Part shown: in pieces, positions 23,567 to 31,679 of the stretch
Layout of the letters: the number at the start of each line of letters is the position of its first letter
Position numbering within the stretch: position 1 is the first letter of the stretch
Assembly: GCA_004154925.1 (NCBI GenBank)
Contig: QJNS01000420.1
Coordinates: 1 to 31,679, forward strand
Direction of reading: 5' to 3'
Length of the DNA stretch: 31,679 bases
Source: Monosporascus cannonballus
Taxonomy: Eukaryota; Ascomycota; Sordariomycetes; Xylariales
Program-made: the position numbers and the translations under genes
The notes under the pieces: generated by a model
What the model saw: only the letters and a program-made list of their open reading frames with translations
Database searches by the model: none
What the model was told of the DNA's origin: nothing

Positions 23567-25380
23567 GGCGGTTGCCCCTATTCAGCTCAATCAACATCTC
23601 TCACACGTTGCTCCCTAGTTGAACTGTTTCTTCGACTCGTTGATGACCGATCCTTACACTACTTTTTACTAGGACTTTCCTATTTTTTTTCTTTTCTTTT
23701 TTGGTACAATGCACCACCAGGCACAAACCGAAGTCCGAACGACGGCGCTGATAAAACTTCGATGACTCATTGCCCGTGAGATTCGCATCATAAACTAGCT
23801 CGATGCGCCTACGGGAGCCGCAAACGTGAACAGGCAGGAGAAAGACATGTATTCAACTCTAGGCCGACTCTTACCTCGGCAAAGAACGTCTATGGATACT
23901 TTAAGTATTATCTGGGTCAACAGGCGCAATATACGCGGCATTTCACCGGAAGAAATGCACATGAAGAGTGGTGCGAACAATGGTTTCGCGCCCATGCATA
24001 CACAGCAGTTACGAGAGACATGGTGAAAGACTCACTGACGACATACTTGGCTGGCCAGACGAACATTCCCCCAATAGGTGTCATGGCATGGTCCGGCTTG
24101 AGGCAAGGGACACATGCGCACCATATTAGAAAAAGCTGATGACTGGCAGGGACTAGGAAAAGGGGACTCACTTGCATTGCTTTCGGAGTTTCGGTCTGCT
24201 TTGATCCTCCCTAGACGGAAAGCATAGCAAGCATGGTGGCGATACCTACGTGGTTTTGGTGCTGGATCTATGAGGTTATGGTGGTAATGTATATGACCAT
24301 AGATATGATCCCAGGTTGCGTTAGGCGGCTTTTTTAGACTCTCTCAATCCGATTGATTTCTTTGCGAATCGAGGTCTCATTTTTAAGTACATCCGAAACC
24401 CCGTCAAGTGATGGTAGAAAGGCACACTACACACTCTATTCTATCACATGATTAGTAGCCTATAGTTGAGATAAGTCGTGTCCATTTGGAAGCGCCCCCC
24501 CTCTCCCCCCCCGAAGCTGCTATTAGTTCAAGGTATTATAGATACATTGCACATAGTTTTAGTCCTAGGGAACCTATGTGGGCACCTTACTACGTATCGA
24601 GACGAATCACTCCTCAAGTTCACCGCCAATTCGACGTCGATTTGGTTAAGAGCGCGAACATGGCCTCGACGAAGATAAGTTGTAGTTAAGGACGTTGACG
24701 CTTGTCTTAGCCGCAATATTCTGATTGGACGGTGTTCTTTCCTAAATACCCTTTCGGGAAGTTTTATTTGTGGGGGTTAAGACGCCGCTTAGGTAATGTG
24801 GAGAATAAAATAGCTAGCACAAACTAGTAATAGGGGAAGTCTACTTGTTATCCACAGCGGGTATTTCTACTCAACTTGTATGTGTCCGGCCACTAAATAG
24901 GGGGCCATATTTCATCTGGCAGAGCTCATTGGGATGGCTAATTTACATTGATTCCAGCAACAGTTTCAACCTATTCCCAATGCGTTGTATGGGGGCTTGC
25001 AGAAATCCCGACAGTGTGATTCATAGCGGGGCTATTCTCTGTCGAATGTGCCCTATGGTCCACGAAACGATCAATGCTGCTACATTTTTCTCTAAATCGG
25101 GCCCAAACTCGACATTGTTCAGTCAAAGCAGTAGCCCTACATAGTTCAAGGGATGCGACGACAATGAGTGGTTCGTGGTTCTGAAGAGAATTAATAACTC
25201 TATGTACGCGCCCTCTATGTCAACAGCTTATACTTCCGATCCACTTCAGTCTCCACATCATACAACACATAATCATCAGCCTGTCAGTCTCACCGAAGAC
25301 TTCTCCCGTCATACAACAAGAAACCACGAGCTTCTGGCGGTTTTGACCGGCTGCACAGCATCAAAAGCAGCTGTCCCAAT
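23567..25380. other. gene-free stretch between the ORP1-like gene and the HAD relic
   Basis: About 1.8 kb. A T-rich tract (23681-23702) probably lies in the 3' region of the preceding gene. The rest holds only short, unrecognised frames. The reading frame of the HAD relic is open back to 25273, but no conserved sequence is visible before 25381. Confidence 0.5.
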
Positions 25381-26367
25381 ATTGCTTTCATCTTCGACAT
25401 AGACTGAGTCCTCATCAAGGGTACGAAACCTCTTTTAGGGGCCAGAGAAACTCTACAACAGCTGCAGGACAGCAAAATCCCGTTCATCTTCCAGATCAAT
25501 GGCGATGGACACACGGAGGAAGTCCACGTCGCCAAGCCCGGCCTAACCCTCAGCCTGACTTTCGAAGTCAGGCAGTTTATCCTGTCAGACGCTCCCTACC
25601 TTGACCTGGTACCAGAGTGCCGCAATAAGGCAATCCTCGTGCTTAGGGGCCACGGCACGCAGATCCAGGAGCGGGCGGCCACCTACGGGTTCCAGAAGGC
25701 CGTCACCACCTCGGACGTCTTCCCCGAATGTGAGGACACCTATCCGTTCCCCGAGATGACGCGCTGGGCGCCACGCAGGTCGCGGCCATCCTCGCGTGGT
25801 CGTCGCCGACCCGCTGTTGTCCGTCGGCGGCCTTATCGGCACGCATCGCTGAAGAACGGCGATGAGAGCCTTCCCCAGCCACAGCTACCAGCGGGACGGG
25901 CAGCCGCGTCTGTTCTTCCGGTAAGCAATTTTCCTGCGAGCTATTCCTGCCCCCTTATTTCCTTCTAGTACAAAAGTTCAAACCTTCGAATGGAGGCTTT
26001 TAGGAGTCAATATTTAGCTCCCGAAACATGTCCTTGAACTCCGAACTCCTCGCTACGCTTAATTGACCTGCGAGAACAATTACTAACTCCAGGTGCTGCA
26101 GCAACCCGAACCTCGAATGGGCCACGCAGCACGTGCAGCCGCGCCTCGCCCAGGGCGCGTTCCGCCGCGCGTCAAAGAGCGTGTGGAGGGAGGTCACCAA
26201 GGGCCAGGCCGAGCTTGACCACCTCAACTACGTGAATGTTACGGAGGAAAATTGAACGATTGATTAAGGTGGTATGAATTTAAGACGGCTGGACCTTTGT
26301 CTCCCCCCTAGACCTCCACTCGTATGAGTACCTAACCGTGGGCACCCCCACCTACTCCATACGTGAA
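25381..26367 (+). pseudogene. decayed HAD-superfamily hydrolase gene, CECR5-like (class IIA)
   Basis: The frame from 25381 reads IAFIFDID-stop-VLIKGTKPLLGAR, the HAD motif I region with Gly replaced by TGA (25405-25407). ETLQQLQDSKIPFIFQING, PYLDLVPECR, AILVLRGHGTQI and YGFQKAVTTSDVFPE follow, the order seen in fungal CECR5-like proteins. After about 25770 the frame shifts several times and a short segment seems deleted. An intron (25921-26092) still has a branch site (TACTAAC) and joins to NPNLEWATQHVQPRLAQGAF. A further piece, DLHSYEYLTVGTPTYS (26311-26358), fits the part of the family just before the C-terminal GDN...SD motif, which is not found. Intact relatives are phosphohydrolase-like, often predicted mitochondrial; this copy cannot make the full protein. 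Confidence 0.85.
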
Positions 26368-26523
26368 GTACTGGTAATTCCTGTCACAATCTCGTGGGTC
26401 CCGCTGACGTAGCACTGGGGGCTGGCTGATGCGACCAACCACAACGCAGACACCCCAATTTAACTATGCGCCTCCATACAAAGGTTGACTGGTAGATGTT
26501 GGTGTCGATGCGCATGAAGCGGA

Positions 26524-26902
26524 TTAGCGACCCGCAGTCCACCCAGCAAACCCCACGGCGGAAAGCAGCCCTGAGCTCACGAGGCAGAAGGCTGCGTTGC
26601 GAGGATTACCCTCCCTCCACACGACGTAGCTATCGACAAGGCCTGCATAGGCGCCTAAGATGGCGAGGATGGTATCGCACGCGGCCAGTTCGCGGCGAAA
26701 GTAGAGGGTATACATGCACATGCCGAGGACGGTCGTGCGGGCGTTGTTGATATGCATGACCGCTGCCGCGGCAGGTGTGCTAGCAATGCGGTCTGGGAGG
26801 CCGAATTCGAGCATAGCGCCTCGTGCGTCAAATCCCACCGAAGGTCATCACGGTTGCTGTAAAGAGCGCGGGGATGTGGCGCAATTCAAAGTGCTCGAAC
26901 AT
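26524..26902 (-). pseudogene. DUF4267-type small membrane protein gene, frameshifted
   Basis: Minus strand. The ATG at 26902 gives MFEHFELRHIPALFTATVMTFGG, then a stop (26828-26830). A frame beginning around 26838 continues with FDARGAMLEFGLPDRI, ARTTVLGMCMYTLY, ILAILGAYAGLVDSYVVWREGNP and LLSAVGFAGWTAG to a stop at 26524. The join falls in FGG-FDARG, where relatives have a few more residues, so a small indel broke the frame. The protein would be about 125 residues with several hydrophobic helices. The family is common in fungi and lacks a firm function. A single indel leaves open an assembly error, but the neighbouring HAD relic favours real decay. It faces the HAD relic tail-to-tail. Confidence 0.75.
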
Positions 26903-27752
26903 TGTGAAGAGTTGGGAATGATATGTTCTTAACAGAGCGTGGTGTTTAATTGATGGGTTGAGTGGGACGACGTTGTCTGCTGTTGTTAGGTGAGGGTGCT
27001 CCAAATGAGAAAAAGCTCACAGGAGGGACAAAGTCAGCACAGGTCCTGGAGTGTCAGACAAGTACCCTCCCATACCCATGCAGATAGCAATCCTTACTAA
27101 TCTGATGTACTCATTACCTGCATCTGCTTCAACATGTTTTACATACTATCTCCCAGGATATACCAGTATGCCTTAGCTAGGCTAGCATTGTAAAACGGAA
27201 CTCAAATGACGACTAAGTCAGCACTCAAGGCTCCCCGGCTGAACGTCGGTTCAGCTTGCGCCAGCATCCTGAATCCTACTCGCCTCACCACTTTCGCTGC
27301 CTGACCTTTACATCTAACCGCCATATTTTAGACATGTAATTGGCTTCTGTTCTCATTCCATCGAGTGCCACTCCTGCTGATTATTTCACTCTACCAAGGT
27401 TACCAATATACAAACCGCCGGAGATTTATCTCTCAGAGAAAGGGAGATATACGACGGTGGGTTATTCCTTAGATACCGCTCTAGAGATAAAGACCTTTAC
27501 CAGCTACTGTACATCTTTGAAAAAAAAAAATTAAAAAATAAAAAAACAAATAAAAAAATTAAAAAAAACAAATAAAAAAATTAAAAAAAGAGCACCTTTT
27601 CCTTGCATCAGATTGATTCTAGCCAAAGTTTAACCGCAGCTTTCGAGACAGCCAGCCCGCGGCGAGGCTGTACGCCCGGTTGTGAACTCGAAGTTGATGC
27701 CATTTGCTTGCTCTTTACTAGTTGACCCACCTTCCCGCGTATTGACTTCTCG
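26903..27752. other. intergenic region with A-rich tandem repeat
   Basis: About 0.85 kb. It holds the A-rich repeat at 27520-27590 and the presumed 3' region of the minus-strand T5orf172 gene (27600-27752). No supported gene. Confidence 0.5.
27520..27590. repeat. A-rich tandem repeat with a 22-bp unit
   Basis: Nearly pure A with regularly spaced TT, T and C. A unit starting CAAATAAAAAAATT occurs at 27547 and again at 27569 (22-bp step), preceded by a related but shorter A/T stretch. It could be a simple-sequence repeat or the trace of a poly(A)-type retroelement tail; no adjacent coding remnant supports the latter. Confidence 0.7.
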
Positions 27753-29477
27753 CTACATATGCTCCGGTTCATCGATGCTCATCTCGTCGGCGCTCAGCTC
27801 ATCGACGCTACTTTCACTACTGCTCGAAGATGCGCTGTGCTCGTATCCGCCGGTAAGGTTCAGTCCAAGATACTTGAAGCTTCTTAACGCTTCCTTCTCT
27901 ACTAAGGCTCTGCCAAGTGGGCCTTTCATCAGCTCAGCGGCATCACCATTCACTTCGGCGCTGAACTCCCACTTATCAGCGTCCTCAGATCGTATGAAAC
28001 GGACTCTCTTGCCTCGCAACCCTCCAGGTGGTTCTCCGGTGTTTACCTGAGCATCCGCACTATTGTTAGGCTGATCCCGGCTGCTGGATGGCTGAGTCAA
28101 GTCTGAAGGATCTATAACCTTCATGTCAACAGCAGCTTCGGCCGGCAATTTTGTGATGCCAGCCTCGCGAAAAGCTTTTGGCAACTTGAATTGGGGTAAG
28201 TTTCCCACCCATTCGCCTCTTTGGTACGCCTCCTGAAGAAACTGGAATCCTTCGTGCGTAGGGTTGTATCCAATCCAATTCCTTGCAGGCGCATCCATCT
28301 GCCTCAGGGCCTTTAGAGACACCACTGGTAACAGGGTTGCGTCGCCTAGGGGCGACTCAGTGACGCCTTGCTTGGGGTCGCTGACTGAGAAGGCGCCTGT
28401 CTTTAAAGCCTTGATAGCCTTCATCTTCTTGAAAATTTCCTTCTTCCAATCCTCGAAATCAAAATCGTATGGCCTTGCTGAGAAGCCTGACTCACTCTCT
28501 CTTCGAGGTTTGATGCCGGGGTCGGTTCTGACCTTGGACTCAGAAGAGATGAGGTCATCCATTGCCCTCATGAGATCCTGAAATTCTAGCGGCTGGCCGC
28601 TTCTGCCGTCTCGGAGTGATTTGTAGAAATTGGGGAAGTTCCCCTTGAGTGGACCTAGAATTCTTTGCACCTGAATATCGTAGTAACAGGCATTTATATA
28701 CCCTGCTAACTGCTCTTCCGGGGCGGAATCAATGTCCTGACGGGGGAAATTGTCCAGAATACCCTCCCATAGTTCGAACATAGTTGCCTCAGGGTTGGTA
28801 GATCCAAAGTCTTGCTCTTGCAAATAGGCACGCCATTTTTCAGACAGTTTGCCGCCGAGATACGGTTGTCGAAGGACCCATCTGCTCCATCTTGTAACAA
28901 TCTCCCGAGACTCGGCGTGGGAGATTGTGAACCATTCTCTGTGCTCCTGTCCACACTGCTCGCATACCTGCACCTTGCGTTGGGACATGAGTTCGATATG
29001 AATTAGAGACTCGATGCGTTTTGCGTGAGGTAGCAGTGGCGTGTGGGCGACGACCTCAGGACGTGACAGACAACCAGCCAACTCATGCGCGCGGTGTTCC
29101 GGGTGATATTTCGAGAACCCAATCTTTAGCGCTGACAAAGTGCTTATGCCCGACTGCGACCGCAGGATGTATATGTAGCCCAAACCATGTCCTTGCACCT
29201 CGCTGAGGGCTAGTGGAGCCATGATCTTGGCCCTAAGTTCCTCACTAACAGCATTTATGCCCAGGTTGTTCGTCCTAAAAGGTCGGAGGACTGAGCTAGT
29301 TGCTGACCGTGATTTGGTTTTGTTGGAGGAGTGCTCTCCTTCGCAAAGAGCCCCCAGGGCGGTCATTAATTCATGCATGCGCTTTCTGAAGGGCGCGGCT
29401 TCGGACGGCTGCTGTGAGCTCTCGCAAAGATCCTTTGCTTTCTGAGTGTTCGCGGCTGATCGAAAGATGAATTTCAT
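27753..29477 (-). CDS. T5orf172 (MUG113 / GIY-YIG-like) domain protein
   Basis: A 574-residue uninterrupted frame on the minus strand. The first ATG is at 29477 (MKFIFRSAAN); the frame is open 12 codons further but without another ATG. Residues about 88-190 form the T5orf172 domain, a GIY-YIG nuclease-fold relative: GYIYILRS replaces the GIY strand, LKIGFSKYHPEHRAHEL supplies the second strand and conserved Arg, and AKRIESLIHIEL carries the conserved Glu. CEQCGQEHREWF adds a Cys/His pattern typical of the fungal group. The C-terminal half is charged, probably mostly disordered, and ends in a Ser/Asp/Glu-rich tail (SSSSSESSVDELSADEM). Fungi often carry many copies of this family. Nuclease activity is possible from the fold but not shown. 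No intron or lesion is seen. Confidence 0.9.
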   Translation of the reverse strand: MKFIFRSAANTQKAKDLCESSQQPSEAAPFRKRMHELMTALGALCEGEHSSNKTKSRSATSSVLRPFRTNNLGINAVSEELRAKIMAPLALSEVQGHGLGYIYILRSQSGISTLSALKIGFSKYHPEHRAHELAGCLSRPEVVAHTPLLPHAKRIESLIHIELMSQRKVQVCEQCGQEHREWFTISHAESREIVTRWSRWVLRQPYLGGKLSEKWRAYLQEQDFGSTNPEATMFELWEGILDNFPRQDIDSAPEEQLAGYINACYYDIQVQRILGPLKGNFPNFYKSLRDGRSGQPLEFQDLMRAMDDLISSESKVRTDPGIKPRRESESGFSARPYDFDFEDWKKEIFKKMKAIKALKTGAFSVSDPKQGVTESPLGDATLLPVVSLKALRQMDAPARNWIGYNPTHEGFQFLQEAYQRGEWVGNLPQFKLPKAFREAGITKLPAEAAVDMKVIDPSDLTQPSSSRDQPNNSADAQVNTGEPPGGLRGKRVRFIRSEDADKWEFSAEVNGDAAELMKGPLGRALVEKEALRSFKYLGLNLTGGYEHSASSSSSESSVDELSADEMSIDEPEHM

Positions 29478-30528
29478 GACAGTCGTGTTTTGGGGGGGTT
29501 CTGGCAGGAGCACAGTGCGTCAGGAAGCGTCGTCAGTGGCGTCAGCACCAAGCCAGACCCGATGAATACGGAAACAGCTGCATTTAGTCTCGTGTGTGGT
29601 GCCTACTGTGAACCGCGTCCTGAATGTCGCCGTGAACGACGTCTTCTCGTGGTGAACTCTGAGGGTAAGAATGTTCGGTGAAGAACTCAACGCTACTGCG
29701 TCTGCCCTGGGTTGAGGGGCTTTTCCGGTCATTTTGGGATAGAATGTGAGTAACCAGGTCAATGATCAGGGAGAAGGCCGACAAGAGAAGAGAGGATGGT
29801 CTGAAGAATCATAAGATAAATTTCAAGAAACAGCACGCTTTCCATTAATGGGAGACTCTCAGCTTTATACTCGGGGCTTGTATGCCTGGCTGCCTCTTTC
29901 TGAACAACCGCATGAATGTTTAAGCAGCGGTTTTGTGGCGCAGCAACGGGTGAAACCAACACACGGTGCATACAAAGGCCTATCTATTCCGCGCCTCCAT
30001 TCAGCCTTACGCAGAAGCGTTGAAAAAATAGCTCGCAATTGCCTCGTGTAACCTTGGCGGACCCGCCACCCGCGCATGTCAACCCAGAAGATGATTCTCT
30101 AACCGGGGCTGAACTCCAGGGGTAGTAACCAGTGCAGAGCGGCGGGCAAATCACGGCGGTTAATTAGCGCCGTGCTCATATCATTAAGCGCCCTCTTTAA
30201 TAATAGGCGTATAGATAATAGAGAGCAACCAGTCCTAATTTCTATAAAAATGGCCTATAGTGTACGGTTCGATCCCCCAACTTGTAAGCCTTAACCACAA
30301 TTGGTTTATATTGGCAGTAAGATCAGGGCTTTGGTCGGAGCAAGGAGAACCATTACGTTAAATGATGCACAAGTAGCTTGTGGTGACCAAGTGATATTGA
30401 AAGCTAAAGAGCTTAAATAGTTCTACGATGGTGAAAATACAGTTCTATATACCTAAGCTTGTGGGTTGTCCTCTACGAGATCCCTAGGACCCCCAAAAGT
30501 GATCTTATTGATCTGAGTGATCCTCATC
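29478..30528. other. upstream region of the T5orf172 gene; no other gene
   Basis: About 1 kb. The first few hundred bases are presumably the promoter of the minus-strand gene. Short frames here (up to 80 codons) show no family signal. GGTTCGATCCCCC at about 30267 resembles a tRNA T-arm, but no matching cloverleaf can be built around it. Confidence 0.5.
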
Positions 30529-30612
30529 CCAAATGTTAGATCCTGAAGTGCCGGAAAATGTGAGGCCCCACACTACGGCGGGACATTATCAGGTCTTATA
30601 TCTCACACCAAA
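30529..30612 (-). mobile_element. 74-bp TGT...ACA element, copy 1, with CCAAA target duplication
   Basis: The module is 30534-30607. It starts TGTTAGAT and ends ATCTCACA, so its ends are inverted repeats (7 of 8). It is flanked on both sides by CCAAA (30529-30533 and 30608-30612). A 14-bp near-palindrome, TGTGAGGCCCCACA, lies inside. TG...CA ends with a 5-bp duplication are the mark of LTR-retrotransposon integration, so this looks like a solo LTR of an extremely short LTR family. The strand is given relative to copy 2 and is arbitrary. Confidence 0.85.
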
Positions 30613-31165
30613 CAGGTAGATGTCTTTTGAGGTTTTGTCGTTTCTGCCACTTCTCAGCGCTTGGGTATGACAAGGGTCGTGACACCATAAGTGTATTAAT
30701 CGCAATACAACTTCCTAATCCTGACGTGGCCAAATAGTAGAACAGTTACGAGCCTAGAAGGGCCTAATATAACAAAAAGATCATCTGGAGTAACGCTCAG
30801 TGCCTGTTGCTTCCAGACGCAGAAGGATTCGATCACAGCCTACAGAGTAGTTCAATGACTTTATTGAAGGATTTAAAGATTGGGATCCCGGTCCTAAAAG
30901 GAGCCCAAAGGAGTCATAAGGCTGACTGGCCACCCCGTGGGTTCCCGTTACTTTGGAGAGACTTAGACGGGTCAGCGGAATTTACCCAGACGTTAAGGGT
31001 CTAGAAATGGGGAGAAGTTTGGTTCTCAGGCTGCTCAGCCAGAAGAGTGAGTAGTGCTGATGTGCGGGCTGATGGGGGCCCGAGGAGGGCTAATAGACAG
31101 CCGAGCCAAAGCTAATGCCAGGAAGCGAAGAGGCTGTAAAAGCAACCACTCGTGTTGCCTCGTAT
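30613..31165. other. spacer between the two 74-bp elements
   Basis: 553 bp with no recognisable gene, retroelement coding sequence or primer-binding site. A 65-codon frame at 30807 has no family signal. Its sequence does not explain the two flanking insertions. Confidence 0.5.
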
Positions 31166-31249
31166 GTCGCTGTGAGATTTAAGACCTGATAGTGTCCCGC
31201 CATAGTGTGGGGCCTCACATTTTTCGGCATTTCAGGATCTGACAGTCGC
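31166..31249 (+). mobile_element. 74-bp TGT...ACA element, copy 2, with GTCGC target duplication
   Basis: The module is 31171-31244, in inverse orientation to copy 1. It starts TGTGAGAT, ends ATCTGACA, and matches copy 1 at 68 of 74 positions; five of the six differences are transitions. It is flanked by GTCGC on both sides (31166-31170 and 31245-31249). The different duplication from copy 1 argues for separate insertion events. Confidence 0.85.
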
Positions 31250-31652
31250 TTGACCTTTGACTCATAATGCCGGATAAGATAGACATACTACTGTAATAAC
31301 CAGACATTATAAGAGCAAATGTCCTTGACATTCAACAACAAAAAGCACGTTTCCCATACTTCATATCGAACTGGTTATGGCGGCTGGCCAGGTTCCATAA
31401 TTTTCAACACGAATCTATCAAGGGCATTATAGGAGACGGGACGAGAGTTGGACAACACGTTCATGATACGCTTTTTTTTTTGGATTATACGGGTGGTCCG
31501 CTGGTATTATCCAGATGCTACCCAGTTTCTGGCCTCTTTAAAATTTTATTCAAGTCCTAATTTCTTCCTCAGGTTTCAACCAATTTTTCACCACTTTCCT
31601 GCTAAGCTCTTTTTTCCGTTCATTCACCTGCACACAAACCATCTCCGCTTCC
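31250..31652. other. terminal gene-free stretch
   Basis: About 0.4 kb with a T tract near 31471-31480 and pyrimidine-rich sequence toward the end. No gene is supported. It may be the upstream region of a gene lying beyond the contig. Confidence 0.45.
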
Positions 31653-31679
31653 GGGGGGGGGGGGGGGGGGGGGGGGGGG
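31653..31679. other. poly-G contig end (probable read artefact)
   Basis: The window closes with 27 G residues. This matches the polarity of the other homopolymer ends (poly-C at left ends, poly-G at right ends) and is probably not genomic. Confidence 0.85.

Noticed and set aside
30190..30285. Possible tRNA gene suggested by GGTTCGATCCCCC near 30267
   Set aside because: The acceptor, D and anticodon arms cannot be paired upstream of it, so only the T-arm-like motif is present.
30238..30607. A conventional LTR of about 370 bp on the minus strand starting at TGTGAGAT (30607)
   Set aside because: The direct CCAAA repeats sit exactly at the ends of the 74-bp module, and similarity to copy 2 stops there, so the longer boundary is not supported.
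30538..31240. A single 703-bp MITE or foldback element with 70-bp terminal inverted repeats
   Set aside because: No target duplication links the two outer ends, while each arm has its own complete 5-bp duplication, which favours two separate insertions.

Overview
The window looks like a piece of a filamentous ascomycete (Pezizomycotina) genome. Introns are short (48-69 nt, with two of about 172 nt in decayed genes), have GT...AG ends and often carry a CTAAC/CTRAC-type branch site. One gene encodes an ascomycete-type (class II) cellobiose dehydrogenase. A Tc1/mariner relic is AT-enriched in the way repeat-induced point mutation (RIP) leaves fungal repeats. The sequence is two contigs (1-10538 and 10549-31679) joined by ten Ns. 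The outer ends and both gap edges are pure C or G runs placed as expected for poly-G read artefacts, so contiguity across position 10540 should not be assumed.

Contig 1 holds about 2.3 kb without a recognisable gene, then a complete ten-exon cellobiose dehydrogenase gene (2447-5339), then a decayed MFS drug:H+ antiporter-type transporter gene (6150-7990), then 2.5 kb with nothing recognisable.

Contig 2 opens with 2.5 kb of gene-free sequence, followed by a 1.3-kb RIP-mutated mariner element with terminal inverted repeats and TA target duplications (13096-14411). After another 5 kb desert come a Ser/Pro-rich open frame (19610 onward), a four-copy degenerate tandem repeat of about 129 bp, and an intact gene for a fungal nuclear-type protein resembling proteins annotated as ORP1-like (21926-23566). 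Next are two decayed genes: a CECR5-like HAD hydrolase (25381-26367) and, on the opposite strand, a DUF4267 membrane protein (26524-26902). The last gene is an intact T5orf172 (GIY-YIG-like) domain protein on the minus strand (27753-29477).

The most unusual structure is near the right end. Two copies of a 74-bp module with TGT...ACA ends lie in opposite orientation (30534-30607 and 31171-31244). They match at 68 of 74 positions, and each is flanked by its own perfect 5-bp direct repeat (CCAAA and GTCGC). They look like two independent insertions of a very small LTR-like mobile sequence.

I see no operon-like or pathway cluster. The overall picture is a gene-poor accessory or subtelomere-like region: three apparently functional genes among relics of others and mobile-element traces. 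The genes share no evident pathway; the dehydrogenase would act outside the cell on cellulose breakdown products, while the other two intact products look intracellular.
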